Assembly (NCBI RefSeq): GCF_017873715.1
Contig: NZ_JAGGKM010000001.1
Coordinates: 186,001 to 250,000 of the forward strand
Reading direction: 5' to 3'
Length of the DNA: 64,000 bases
DNA from: Cytobacillus luteolus
GTDB lineage: Bacteria; Bacillota; Bacilli; Bacillales; Bacillaceae_L
The notes beneath the pieces are model-generated. The model saw only the letters and a program-made list of their open reading frames with translations. It searched no databases and was not told the DNA's origin. The position numbers were made by a program, and so were the translations under genes. Shown here piece by piece: positions 17,702 to 26,267 of this stretch. Position 1 is the first letter of the stretch. The number at the start of each line of letters is the position of its first letter.

Positions 17702-18670
17702 TTGAAGAAAATCGTAACATTGTTAGGTAGTGTAGCAGTATTGTCTGTTGGAATTGTTTTGACAATACCGAGTATAACTTCTGCTCTAGATATTAAAGCA
17801 AAGACTCAGAATCACATCTATGAAGCAAGTAATCACTTAACAAAACACACTGCCTTTAGAGAAAGAGAAAAAGTCGAGATTAATTACAGTTTAGTAGATC
17901 CACGTGATAATAGTATTGTGATGGACTTGGATTCATTAAGGGAGGAGTCCGCAGACTATGAAACTCAGGTGAAAAAACTAGTTAGGGAATTAGCACAGAA
18001 ATACGACCAACCGATGATACCGACAAAACTTAATAATCAGGGTGAGATTATTCCTGGTCAAAACCGTGTGGTATTAGATGAATCTCAACTACTAACAAGA
18101 CTCCTTCAAAAACCTACTCTATTTGGAAAACACATTGAACTACCCCTAACTGAAGAAGCACCTAATATTACAACCGAATCTATTCAAGGAATCGAAAGTC
18201 ACGTGATTAGTAGCTACACAACTTCGTTCAACCCTAATGTGAAGGGGAGAACTACTAATATAGCTTTGTCGGCCGCAGAAATAAATGATATTGTACTAGG
18301 TCCTGGAGATCGTTTTTATTTCAACACGATCGTTGGTAACTCCACAAAAGATAAAGGGTATCAGCTTGCACCTGTAATTATCAATAAGCAGTATTCAGAG
18401 GATTATGGTGGTGGGGTTTGTCAAACGTCATCTACTCTGTATAATGCCGTTGATCAGGCTGGTCTAGAAATAGTAGAACTTCATCACCATTCAAAAGAAG
18501 TAGGTTATGTACCATTGGGACGTGATGCGACTATTGCCTATGGCGGAAAAGACTTTAAGTTTATGAATAATAAAGAGTATCCTATTTTGATTAGAACAAT
18601 CTTCGACCAACAAGCAGGCACTCTTGAAGTTCAAGTCCGAGCGGGTGTTCAAGAGGTGGCTAGTAATTAA
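17702..18670 (+). CDS. VanW-family exported protein
   Basis: A 322-residue protein with an N-terminal signal/anchor helix (about residues 4-26). The last 150 residues form a VanW domain: F-N-P-N-V-K-G-R-T-T-N-I, G-D-R-F-Y-F-N, G-G-G-V-C-Q-T-S-S-T-L-Y-N-A and H-H-S-K-E-V-G-Y are the family's signature. The function of VanW domains is not established; many are in surface or germination-associated proteins of spore formers. The start is placed at TTG 17702, about 7 bases after GGGGG; an ATG at 17696 is too close to that site. An A-rich hairpin after the stop serves citA on the other strand and possibly this gene too. Confidence 0.85.
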   Translation: MKKIVTLLGSVAVLSVGIVLTIPSITSALDIKAKTQNHIYEASNHLTKHTAFREREKVEINYSLVDPRDNSIVMDLDSLREESADYETQVKKLVRELAQKYDQPMIPTKLNNQGEIIPGQNRVVLDESQLLTRLLQKPTLFGKHIELPLTEEAPNITTESIQGIESHVISSYTTSFNPNVKGRTTNIALSAAEINDIVLGPGDRFYFNTIVGNSTKDKGYQLAPVIINKQYSEDYGGGVCQTSSTLYNAVDQAGLEIVELHHHSKEVGYVPLGRDATIAYGGKDFKFMNNKEYPILIRTIFDQQAGTLEVQVRAGVQEVASN

Positions 18671-18700
18671 AAAGAGGGTGGCAGGTATATCCTGTCACCC
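18668..18700 (-). terminator. Terminator of citA, shared with the VanW-like gene
   Basis: A 10-bp stem GGGTGGCAGG/CCTGTCACCC lies between convergent genes. On the minus strand it is followed by a T run, so it fits citA best. Confidence 0.75.
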
Positions 18701-18708
18701 TTAGCTAT

Positions 18709-19797
18709 TTATTCAGTTGGACCAACATATTTGGACTGAGGCCTGAATATCCGATTATTTTCAGCTTGTTCAAGCAAATGCGCAGTCCACCCAACAACTC
18801 TACTAGCTGTAAAGGTTGGGGTGAATAATTCTGCCGGCATATTAACTGCTCTCATCACAGCTGCGGCATAAAATTCAACATTTGTATAAAGTTTACGGCC
18901 TGGCTTGTATTCATCTAATAGTCGAATAGACATTTCTTCTACATGAAGGGCCAGATCTAACCAAGGGTCCTGACCTGAAAGTTCTTGTGACACTTTCTTT
19001 AAAGCGACCGATCTAGGATCATGTGTTTTATAGATTCTGTGACCAAAGCCCATGATTTTTTCCTTGTTTTCAAGCTTTGACCTTAACCATTCCTCAGTGT
19101 TTTCAATAGTACCGATCTCATCTAACATGGCTATTACTTCACTCGGTGCGCCACCATGAAGAGGACCTTTCATTGAACCAATTGCTCCAGTAATGGCAGA
19201 GATAAGATCCGATTCAGTTGATAAAACAGCTCTAGCCGAAAAAGTAGAAGCATTCATTCCATGCTCTAATGTAAGAATCATGTACGTACTTAATGATTTA
19301 ACATGTGTAGATGAAGGGAGTTCTCCATTTAGCATATACAAGTAGTTAGCTACATGGTCTAACGTATTTTTTGGCTTTGGAAAGTCAGTCCTATTTATAC
19401 TGTGATGACGATAAGCTATGATTGTAGGGATTATTGCGATTACTTGTATTGCTTGGTTAACGTCTGGTTTCCAGTCAAACGATGAGTCTCCCAATGAAGA
19501 CACCGCAGTTCGTAAAACACTCATCATTCCAGTATCTTTAGGTAAAAGATTGATGATTGAAATGATATGGTCAGGTATATCTCGGGATTTTTTCAGTTTT
19601 AATGAAAAATGTTCAAGTTCTTCTTCCGAAGGCAAGGTTCCATAAAGAAGTAAATAAGCAACTTCCTCAAAAGAGTAATGAATTGCTAAATCCTTTGCCT
19701 CAAAACCTCTATATAACAATCTTCCATTTTCACCGTCAACTAAACTAATTGCCGTTTCAGCAGCGATTACCCCTTCTAATCCAGTCACAGATGGCAT
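18709..19797 (-). CDS. citA: Citrate synthase I (CitA type)
   Basis: A 362-residue type II citrate synthase of the short Gram-positive kind. Catalytic features are visible: L-E-H-G-M-N-A-S-T-F-S with the first His, G-P-L-H-G-G-A-P with the second, G-F-G-H-R-I-Y-K and a catalytic Asp in the C-terminal F-T-P-T-F-T-A-S-R region. It condenses oxaloacetate and acetyl-CoA. Its divergent LysR neighbour is the same pairing as citA/citR in B. subtilis, where CitA is the minor citrate synthase. A methylcitrate synthase is a possible alternative, but no prp genes are near. Confidence 0.9.
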   Translation of the reverse strand: MPSVTGLEGVIAAETAISLVDGENGRLLYRGFEAKDLAIHYSFEEVAYLLLYGTLPSEEELEHFSLKLKKSRDIPDHIISIINLLPKDTGMMSVLRTAVSSLGDSSFDWKPDVNQAIQVIAIIPTIIAYRHHSINRTDFPKPKNTLDHVANYLYMLNGELPSSTHVKSLSTYMILTLEHGMNASTFSARAVLSTESDLISAITGAIGSMKGPLHGGAPSEVIAMLDEIGTIENTEEWLRSKLENKEKIMGFGHRIYKTHDPRSVALKKVSQELSGQDPWLDLALHVEEMSIRLLDEYKPGRKLYTNVEFYAAAVMRAVNMPAELFTPTFTASRVVGWTAHLLEQAENNRIFRPQSKYVGPTE

Positions 19798-19914
19798 CTA
19801 AAATCACTCCAATAAGGTATTTGTTACTTTTACTTTACAACATTTAGGTGATTATTAATAATAAATAATATGAGTGTTATTGATTAAAATTTATAATCGA
19901 TTGGAGATGGTGGA

Positions 19915-20793
19915 ATGGATTTAAAAATCTTAAAAACTTTTATAACGGCAGCTAAAAATGAAAACTTTCATGAAACAGCAGAAAAACTTTATATAGCACA
20001 ACCAACTGTTACCGTTCATATTAAGCAGCTTGAAAATTTAGTAGGAATTGAATTGTTTGAAAGAAAAGGACGAAATATATTTTTAACAACAGCGGGTAAA
20101 CGGTTTTTACCTTATGCTCAGGAAATCATCGCAAAATATGACACTGGAATTCAAGACTTAGAGAATTGGAGGCAGGGGTATGATCGTAAGATGACGTTAG
20201 CAGTTTCACCTTTAATTGCCGCTTCCGTCCTACCGAGTTTACTTAGGGTTTTCTTAAAAGAACATCCAACCATCGAAATTGAGTGTAATGTAATGGAGTC
20301 CGTTCATATTGCAGAAGCGGTTCAAACGGGGAGTGTTGATTTTGGCCTATCCAGAATGCAATCAACTCTCCCATCCATCGAAATCGAAAAGCTATATGAT
20401 GACCCTGTCATTCTAATAGCACCACATGATGGAGGTGATCTCGAAACAGCACCACCATTAGACCCGGAAGAAGTAGTCTATAATAATATTATTTTTTCAC
20501 ACAATCACCCAGAGTATTGGGATGACTTACTTTTTCAAATAAGACAAATCAACCAAAGAGCAAGGTCGATGGTTGTGTCACAGGTAAATGTTACAAAGCG
20601 TTTTATCGAGGAAGGGCTCGGCATCTCCTTTTTACCTTCATCGACAGTGAAAAGAGAGTTACTTGAAGGAAGGGTACTACATGTTAACGTTGATTCGATT
20701 TTGTTACCCATGGCTTCCACCTATTTATTATGTAAGAGAAAGACTGAAGAGACAGAGCTGTTTACATCTTATTTGAAACGGTATTATCCATAA
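19915..20793 (+). CDS. citR: LysR-family regulator (CitR)
   Basis: A 292-residue LysR-type regulator: N-terminal helix-turn-helix (residues 1-60, with N-F-H-E-T-A-E-K-L-Y-I-A-Q-P-T-V-T-V-H) and a periplasmic-binding-like effector domain to the C-terminus. It is divergent from citA with a 117-bp shared control region, the arrangement known in B. subtilis, where CitR represses citA. The intergenic region is AT-rich and should hold both promoters and the LysR box. Confidence 0.9.
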   Translation: MDLKILKTFITAAKNENFHETAEKLYIAQPTVTVHIKQLENLVGIELFERKGRNIFLTTAGKRFLPYAQEIIAKYDTGIQDLENWRQGYDRKMTLAVSPLIAASVLPSLLRVFLKEHPTIEIECNVMESVHIAEAVQTGSVDFGLSRMQSTLPSIEIEKLYDDPVILIAPHDGGDLETAPPLDPEEVVYNNIIFSHNHPEYWDDLLFQIRQINQRARSMVVSQVNVTKRFIEEGLGISFLPSSTVKRELLEGRVLHVNVDSILLPMASTYLLCKRKTEETELFTSYLKRYYP

Positions 20794-21020
20794 ACCTAGG
20801 GGTAGCCTAGTTTATGTGTCCTGATTTCCCGGATTTGGGTATTTCCGGTCACGTAAACTGATTTACGTTACCCCATTTCCCGGATCGGGCAATTTCCCGA
20901 CAAGTAAACTGATTTACGTACCCCTATTTCCCGGATTGGGCAATTTCCCGACACCTAAACCAATATACGTGCCCCCATTTCCCCAAAATGCCCATTTCCC
21001 AGAACGTAAAATATATGTAC
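20794..21020 (+). repeat. Tandem-repeat array B (51 bp units)
   Basis: Four units with ATTTCCC starts at 20824, 20875, 20926 and 20977 give an exact 51-bp period. A unit reads ATTTCCCGGAT, a GGGCAATTTCCCGACA core, then TAAACTGATTTACGT with a TAAA/TTTA inverted pair. Degeneration increases at the right end. The sequence is unrelated to arrays A, D and E apart from its period. It lies after citR and ends about 80 bp before the coat-F-like gene. Confidence 0.8.
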
Positions 21021-21098
21021 CCTCGCCACCAGCAAGTATAAAACCTGCCAACAAAGTTGACTCTATACTTGTTACTATGTGATTCGGAGGAATACAGG

Positions 21099-21629
21099 GT
21101 GGAGAGAGAAATTGGTGCACATGAGTTATTAAAAATACATGAGGTTATGCAAAAGCTTAAGGACGGTATGAACCTATATAACCTATATCTACCGCATATT
21201 AAAAACGAAGACTTTGCTCGTTTGGTAGAGTATCAACTACATTTTACAAAGTCAGAATGCAAGATGTTTTTAGATGAACTATGCTCTCCAACTGCTAACG
21301 TATGTACGTATGGTATGTATACAATTTTTGAACCCACGTATGGTTATAAATCAATAACATTAGGATCAGACAACAAGTTTTCAGAACACGAAATTTCAAG
21401 TAGTTTATTAGCTCACTGCAAATCAACAGCTATCGTCAAAATGTCAGCTGCACTTGAATGTGCAAATCCCGATCTACGGCAGTTAATGGTGCAAAGCAGT
21501 ACTAATTCAGTACATCAAGCCTATGACATTTGGAGATTTATGAATGCGCAGGGATACTATCAGGTGCCTGTTTTTCCGGAAGAAACAACTGAAGTCATCA
21601 TTCAATCTTTTAAAAAAATGTATCCGTAA
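21099..21629 (+). CDS. Spore coat protein F-like protein
   Basis: A 176-residue soluble protein. The layout of two helical halves and an ending with F-M-N-A-Q-G-Y-Y-Q-V-P resembles the coat F (CotF) family, whose members end in a similar G-Y/W-Y-x-x motif. The GTG at 21099 is used because CGGAGGAA (21085-21092) precedes it; an upstream TTG lies close to repeat array B. CotF-like proteins are made in the mother cell and placed in the spore coat. The family call is moderately sure; a DUF3231-type protein is the alternative. Confidence 0.6.
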   Translation: MEREIGAHELLKIHEVMQKLKDGMNLYNLYLPHIKNEDFARLVEYQLHFTKSECKMFLDELCSPTANVCTYGMYTIFEPTYGYKSITLGSDNKFSEHEISSSLLAHCKSTAIVKMSAALECANPDLRQLMVQSSTNSVHQAYDIWRFMNAQGYYQVPVFPEETTEVIIQSFKKMYP

Positions 21630-21800
21630 ACACAAAAAAACGACTCTCATTAGAGTCGATAATATACGCGAGGAGTGTGCCATTTATGCCGTCTTATCAC
21701 TGTTTCTCAACCTGCAAAGCTACAGGTGGGTATCCGCATAATGTCGTCCATTTTCCTCTCGCTTGCAAGGCATAATGTTCTTCATTCCTCTCTTGGATTC
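21630..21800 (-). ncRNA. Candidate structured small RNA on the minus strand
   Basis: Read on the minus strand, this stretch is more GC-balanced than its surroundings and ends in a clear terminator: an CGACTCT/AGAGTCG stem (21641-21658) followed by seven T. Upstream, GAGGA and ATTATGCC can pair with GGCATAA and TCCTC near the 3' end to close a long imperfect stem, and ACCTG/CAGGT forms an inner hairpin. No ORF longer than about 20 codons is present. The class is not recognised; it is not a 6S, scRNA, tmRNA or known riboswitch that I could match. Confidence 0.35.
21641..21658 (-). terminator. Minus-strand terminator at the end of the candidate RNA
   Basis: CGACTCT (21641-21647) and AGAGTCG (21652-21658) form a stem; on the minus strand seven T follow. 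No protein gene on the minus strand leads into it, which is why an RNA gene is suspected. Confidence 0.7.
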
Positions 21801-21904
21801 CCTAATAAATCGCATCGGTTGAAACAATGACCTTAACGAACATAACAGCATCTCTTGTTAAGTTAATATTATCAAATCTGAACTTGTTGCAAAATAGTGG
21901 GTTA

Positions 21905-21961
21905 TTTCCAAAAAATCAAACGTTTGATGAATTTGGATATATCTTCATAGATTTTTGGAAA
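21905..21961. promoter_or_regulatory. Palindromic operator within a larger inverted repeat, upstream of the LTA-synthase-like gene
   Basis: A perfect 14-bp palindrome ATCAAACGTTTGAT (21915-21928) is flanked by a 12-13 bp inverted repeat (TTTCCAAAAAATC at 21905 and GATTTTTGGAAA at 21950). The CAAACGTTTG core also occurs twice near 53.7 kb. It resembles a LacI- or TetR-type operator; the regulator is not in the window. Confidence 0.5.
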
Positions 21962-22014
21962 GATTAATAATAGCTTGTCATATACTTAAACAAAAACAGA
22001 AGGGACATAGACGG

Positions 22015-23880
22015 ATGAATAGGTTATTCTCTAAAGTGCCGTTGATATGGCTCTCGATTTTATTATTAACGTTAAAAACCTACATAGTGACCAAGCTGGT
22101 TTTTGAGCTAGATATTGACTCTTTTTCACAGGAATTGATACTAGCATTAAGCGCACTTTGCTCAAGTGTTATCTTGCTTGGCTTAGCGTTGTTTGGAAAA
22201 AAGCAGCACCAATTTATAAAGATAATGTTTCTCTATAGTTTTGCAACCATTATTCTTTATATAAATGTTCTGTATTATCGCTTTTTCAATGACTTTATCA
22301 CGATACCTGTGTTATTTCAGTCAAAAAATTTGAGTGATCTATGGACGAGTTTAGTTGAACTTAACAGTCTATTTGATCTATTTATCTTTTTGGATATCGT
22401 CATCCTAGCAATGCTTTATAAACGTAAGCAAGAAAGAGTGGAAATGACGATTAATAAAAAGAAGTTTATGGTCGTAACGTGCGTGTTGATTTTTATAAGC
22501 TTAGTCTACGCCCATGCAGAGAGACCGGAGCTTTTAACAAGATCATTTGACCGAAAATTATTGGTGAAAAATCTCGGAGTGTATGCGTACCAAGGTTATG
22601 ACTTCTTGTTGTATTCGAATACAAAAAGAAGAATTGCTTTCGCAGATAGTGACAAGCTCACAGAAATTGTTAACTATGTGAATGCCAACAAGGAAAAGCC
22701 AAATGAAGACTTGTTTGGAAAAGCAAAAGGGAAGAATTTATTCCTCATTTCCTTAGAATCAACTCAGGATTTTGTGGTTAATCGGGAGATAGATGGACAG
22801 GAAATTACACCTTTTCTTAATCAGTTAATCAAAGAAAAAGGGAGTTACTATTTTTCAAACTTTTATCATCAGACAGGTCAAGGTAAAACTTCTGATTCAG
22901 AATTTATCGTGGAAAATTCTCTTTATGGTTTGCCAAGAGGAGCAGTGTTCTTTTCGAATCCTCAAAATAAATATCAATCATTAACAAACTATCTAAAGGA
23001 TGAAAAAGGCTATTACACTTCAGTATTCCATGCGAATAATAAAAGCTTTTGGAATCGTGATGTAATGTATGAGGCAATTGGCTATGATCGATTCTTTTCT
23101 GACTTAGATTATTGGATAACCGAAGAAAATTCAATAGGATGGGGATTGAAGGATGACCACTTCTTCACACAATCAATCCCGCATTTAAAGCAATTACCAC
23201 AACCCTTTATGGCTAAATTTATAACATTAACGAACCACTTTCCTTTTTCGTTAAGTCAACAGGATGAAATTATACCTGAGTGGAACTCAAAGGATGGAAC
23301 GGTGAACAGATACTTTACGACGGTAAGCTATCAAGATGCAGCATTACGGAAATTCTTTGAACAATTAAAGGCAGCAGGTCTATACGAAAACTCAATCTTT
23401 GTTATTTACGGTGACCATTATGGAATATCAGATAATCACAATACGGCGATGAGTCAATTTTTAAATACAACCATTACTCCATATGAGTACATTGAATTGC
23501 AAAAAGTACCCTTGATTTTTCACTTTCCAAAAAGTCATGAAACAAAAACCATTACTTCTGTTACAGGTCAGATTGATTTAAAACCTACGATATTAAACTT
23601 AATGGGTATTTCTGAGAAATCTGATATTCAATTTGGCTCAGACCTCTTTTCCGAAGAAAAAAAGGATAATGTGATCATGCGTGATGGAAGTGTTGTAACA
23701 AATACCTATGTCGCCACAGGTAACAAATGCTATCTGAAAGAAACTGGGCAAGAAATCCCATCCGCAGAATGCATGCCACTCCTCTTAAAAGCTAAAAAAG
23801 AGCTGAGCTATTCTGATCGCGTGATTTACGGCGATTTATTGAAGTTCTTACCTAGTTACTATGAAGGTACTGATAAGTAG
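22015..23880 (+). CDS. LTA synthase family phosphoglycerol transferase
   Basis: A 621-residue protein with five N-terminal membrane helices (to about residue 165) and an extracellular sulfatase-fold domain. The catalytic block is well kept: S-L-E-S-T-Q-D-F-V-V, then F-Y-H-Q-T-G-Q-G-K-T-S-D-S-E-F with the nucleophile Thr292, F-H-A-N-N-K-S-F-W-N-R-D-V and G-D-H-Y-G. LtaS-type enzymes polymerise glycerol phosphate from phosphatidylglycerol on the outer membrane face. Bacilli have several paralogues, and which one this is cannot be told. ATG 22015 follows GAAGGGA; an upstream TTG frame extension has no such site. Confidence 0.9.
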   Translation: MNRLFSKVPLIWLSILLLTLKTYIVTKLVFELDIDSFSQELILALSALCSSVILLGLALFGKKQHQFIKIMFLYSFATIILYINVLYYRFFNDFITIPVLFQSKNLSDLWTSLVELNSLFDLFIFLDIVILAMLYKRKQERVEMTINKKKFMVVTCVLIFISLVYAHAERPELLTRSFDRKLLVKNLGVYAYQGYDFLLYSNTKRRIAFADSDKLTEIVNYVNANKEKPNEDLFGKAKGKNLFLISLESTQDFVVNREIDGQEITPFLNQLIKEKGSYYFSNFYHQTGQGKTSDSEFIVENSLYGLPRGAVFFSNPQNKYQSLTNYLKDEKGYYTSVFHANNKSFWNRDVMYEAIGYDRFFSDLDYWITEENSIGWGLKDDHFFTQSIPHLKQLPQPFMAKFITLTNHFPFSLSQQDEIIPEWNSKDGTVNRYFTTVSYQDAALRKFFEQLKAAGLYENSIFVIYGDHYGISDNHNTAMSQFLNTTITPYEYIELQKVPLIFHFPKSHETKTITSVTGQIDLKPTILNLMGISEKSDIQFGSDLFSEEKKDNVIMRDGSVVTNTYVATGNKCYLKETGQEIPSAECMPLLLKAKKELSYSDRVIYGDLLKFLPSYYEGTDK

Positions 23881-23881
23881 G

Positions 23882-23913
23882 AGGCTTGGCCTTGGGGTTG
23901 AGCCTATTTTTTT
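23882..23913 (+). terminator. Terminator of the LTA-synthase-like gene
   Basis: AGGCT (23882-23886) pairs with AGCCT (23901-23905), followed by seven T. Confidence 0.65.
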
Positions 23914-23925
23914 GAAAAATCAAAA

Positions 23926-24222
23926 ATGCTTTTATCGGTAATGTTTCAGGGGTTCAACGTGTTTTATAGCCGATTAATGGTTTTATAGGTAATTTATCAG
24001 GGGTTCAACATTATTTATAGCCAATAAATGCTTTTATCGGTAATGTATTAGGGGTTCAACGTTTTTTTAGCCGATAATTGGTTTTATCGGTAATTTATTA
24101 TGGGTTCAACATTATTTATAGCCAATAAATGCTTTTATCGGCAATGTATTAGGGGCTCAACGTTTTTTTAAGCCGATAAATACTTTATCAATCTATGTTA
24201 TTAGACCCAATATTTTTTTAGG
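23926..24222 (+). repeat. Tandem-repeat array C (51 bp units, dimeric higher order)
   Basis: The GGGGTTCAAC motif recurs at 23949, 24000, 24051, 24101 and 24152. Odd units carry TCAACGT followed by T-rich sequence and AGCCGAT; even units carry TCAACATTATTTATAGCCAA, so the array has a 102-bp dimeric pattern. At unit junctions GCCGATAAATGC/TTTTATCGG can form a hairpin. A degenerate sixth unit ends near 24222. It lies between convergent genes and each side has its own terminator. Confidence 0.8.
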
Positions 24223-24261
24223 TAGTTAGATCCGTTTATACGGTAACTGAAAAAGATCAAA

Positions 24262-24297
24262 ATAAACAAAACACGCTAGACTCATAGTAGTCTAGCG
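24262..24297 (-). terminator. Terminator of the YjcZ-family gene
   Basis: An 8-bp stem CGCTAGAC (24274-24281) with GTCTAGCG (24290-24297); on the minus strand it is followed by TGTTTTGTTTATTTT. Confidence 0.7.
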
Positions 24298-24323
24298 CAT
24301 TTCGTAATTGAATTTTTTATTGG

Positions 24324-24425
24324 TTAGTATCCTCCTCCAACATAAGAAGCACCAATGATGATTAGAAGGATGAAAAGCACAACAATTAACGCAAAGTTAT
24401 TTCCATATCCACCTGTGTAACCCAT
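24324..24425 (-). CDS. yjcZ: YjcZ-family sporulation small membrane protein
   Basis: A 33-residue peptide: start [12 protein letters not shown], one hydrophobic helix of about 16 residues ([15 protein letters not shown]), and the ending Y-V-G-G-G-Y. This is the pattern of the YjcZ family of tiny sporulation-linked proteins of Bacillus, which are glycine/tyrosine-rich around one membrane helix. A strong AAAAGGAGGTG site precedes the start by 8 bases, and a hairpin terminator follows the stop. Bacillus genomes often have several copies. The gene is too short for most automatic ORF calls. Confidence 0.85.
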   Translation of the reverse strand: MGYTGGYGNNFALIVVLFILLIIIGASYVGGGY

Positions 24426-24524
24426 GAAACAACACCTCCTTTTAGCAAGGATAGAATAGTATATGGTGTGCTCCAGGGTTTTGTTAGGGACATACATGGA
24501 GTCTTATGAAAAATGGTCGTCTAC

Positions 24525-25943
24525 CTATTTTTGTAAATTAGCCAATTCATAGATTGCTCGGGCATAAATTGCCGTAGCTTTCAACAGATCATCAATTTCA
24601 ATGTACTCATTAGGCTGGTGAGCTGTCATTGGTTTACCTGGAAAAACAGCACCAAAGGCTACACCATATTCCATAAAGCGAGCATAGGTTGCTCCACCTG
24701 TTGATAACAGAGTAGGTTCATTCCCTGTTTCTGCTTGATAAACTTCTTGTAATGTTTTAATCATAGGGTGATTTTTATCCACATGATGCGGGCTTGTTCT
24801 TCGTAAATTCTCAACTATAAAATTAAATTGCTTTACTCTTGATTCTAGAGTTTCAATGGTTTTTTCATAGTCTGTCGTTACAGGACAACGAATATTAAGA
24901 TTCACTTCTCCTAACTCCTGGTTATAGTTGAAAATACCAGCATTCACAGTCAGGGGCCCTGTTACATCATCACTATGCGCGATTCCAAGGTTGACTCCCT
25001 GAAAATCTTGATAAAAACAAGAAACAATAAAATCAAAATACATTTTAGCTCTTGCATCATTTAATTGACCAGCTAAAAAATGAGCTAGCTCGATACCTGC
25101 ATTCACACCCTTATCAGGCTCCATTCCATGAGCTGATTTTCCAAACAGTGTTAATGTAATTTGTTCACCTTCATTAGATAAAGAGTATTCGAGATTGTTT
25201 TGAACACAATACTCACTAAATGTTTTTAAAAGATCATCAGTTCCGTTCACCAAAATGGCTGTTGCTTTATCAGGTACCATATTTCCTTTCTCACCAGATT
25301 TAAAAGAGAGAACCTCTAACTCATGTGGAACAGTTGTTGTATTGTCAGCATGTAAAACAAGCTGAGTATTGATTTGTCCTTTTTCAGCATGAATGATTGG
25401 AAAATCAGCATCTGGAGCAAAGCCTGCTAGCGGCATTTTTTCTACTTCGACATATTTCTTCATGCACGTCATACCACTCTCTTCATCCGTTCCAAAAATG
25501 ATTCGAACCGGATGCTTTAATGGTAAACCTAATTCCTTAACAATTTTAAGTCCATAATAGGCTGCCATTGTTGGTCCTTTATCATCAATTGCTCCTCTTG
25601 CAAACAACTTATCATGCCGGATGGTTGGTTCAAACGGTGGACTCACCCATTCTCCCGTAGCTGGCACAACATCGAGATGACATAGGATTCCAATATAGTC
25701 ATCTGAAACCGAATCCTGATGTCTATATTCAGCATAACCAATCATACCTTCAATGTTTGTTGGTGAGAGTCCATCTGAATCTGACTTCTCAAGCATAAAC
25801 TCTAAAGCTTGGCCAATATTTTTACCCATCGGTCTTCCAGGCTCAGCAGTAGAAAGATCCTTCACACTCTCAATCCTTAATAAAGAACTTAAGTCTTCAA
25901 GCAAATCATCCTTCCTTTTTAAAACTTCATCATACCAATTCAT
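24525..25943 (-). CDS. pepV: Dipeptidase PepV-like (M20 family)
   Basis: A 472-residue M20 metallopeptidase of PepV size. Zn-binding and catalytic motifs are visible: I-L-C-H-L-D-V-V-P (first His and the Asp), A-R-G-A-I-D-D-K-G-P (bridging Asp), F-G-T-D-E-E-S-G (catalytic and Zn Glu) and D-A-D-F-P; a long lid domain sits in the middle, and the C-terminus has T-A-H-Q-P-N-E-Y. It should cleave dipeptides in the cytoplasm. B. subtilis YtjP is the likely counterpart. The gene stands alone on the minus strand. Confidence 0.9.
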   Translation of the reverse strand: MNWYDEVLKRKDDLLEDLSSLLRIESVKDLSTAEPGRPMGKNIGQALEFMLEKSDSDGLSPTNIEGMIGYAEYRHQDSVSDDYIGILCHLDVVPATGEWVSPPFEPTIRHDKLFARGAIDDKGPTMAAYYGLKIVKELGLPLKHPVRIIFGTDEESGMTCMKKYVEVEKMPLAGFAPDADFPIIHAEKGQINTQLVLHADNTTTVPHELEVLSFKSGEKGNMVPDKATAILVNGTDDLLKTFSEYCVQNNLEYSLSNEGEQITLTLFGKSAHGMEPDKGVNAGIELAHFLAGQLNDARAKMYFDFIVSCFYQDFQGVNLGIAHSDDVTGPLTVNAGIFNYNQELGEVNLNIRCPVTTDYEKTIETLESRVKQFNFIVENLRRTSPHHVDKNHPMIKTLQEVYQAETGNEPTLLSTGGATYARFMEYGVAFGAVFPGKPMTAHQPNEYIEIDDLLKATAIYARAIYELANLQK

Positions 25944-26267
25944 ATATAGTTCACCTCATAGACGACTTTTATAAAAAGTATAACATTTTAGTAAAATGTT
26001 AGGAATTTTCAGTGTGTTTTTGGTTTTAGGGAGGAAAAAGGTAATAGTTTACTAGCAGGAAAATAGTCCATAAACGAGGATAGGGCTTTGTTCATAAAGT
26101 AATATATTTTTGAAAAAATCATTTCAAACCTCTGTCCTAGTGGTATGGATGAAGTACTGAATCCATTTAACTGTTTTTAACTTTTACACTAAATTAATAT
26201 TGTCTAAACATTTAAACTCTATCATTAATTAAGTGTAAGTAAACTAAATTTGATAGGAGAGATAAGG
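25944..26267. other. Divergent intergenic control region between pepV and yhcR
   Basis: About 320 AT-rich bases carry the promoters of two divergent genes. An AACATTTTA/TAAAATGTT inverted repeat lies at 25982-26000 near the pepV start. Upstream of yhcR, TTAACT at 26167 and 26177 and TTACAC at 26184 form a direct-repeat pattern that resembles a weak Pho box. No gene was seen. Confidence 0.5.

Noticed and set aside
20914-21120. Minus-strand ORF of 68 codons
   Set aside because: It lies in repeat array B and its upstream side; the peptide is a repeat artefact.
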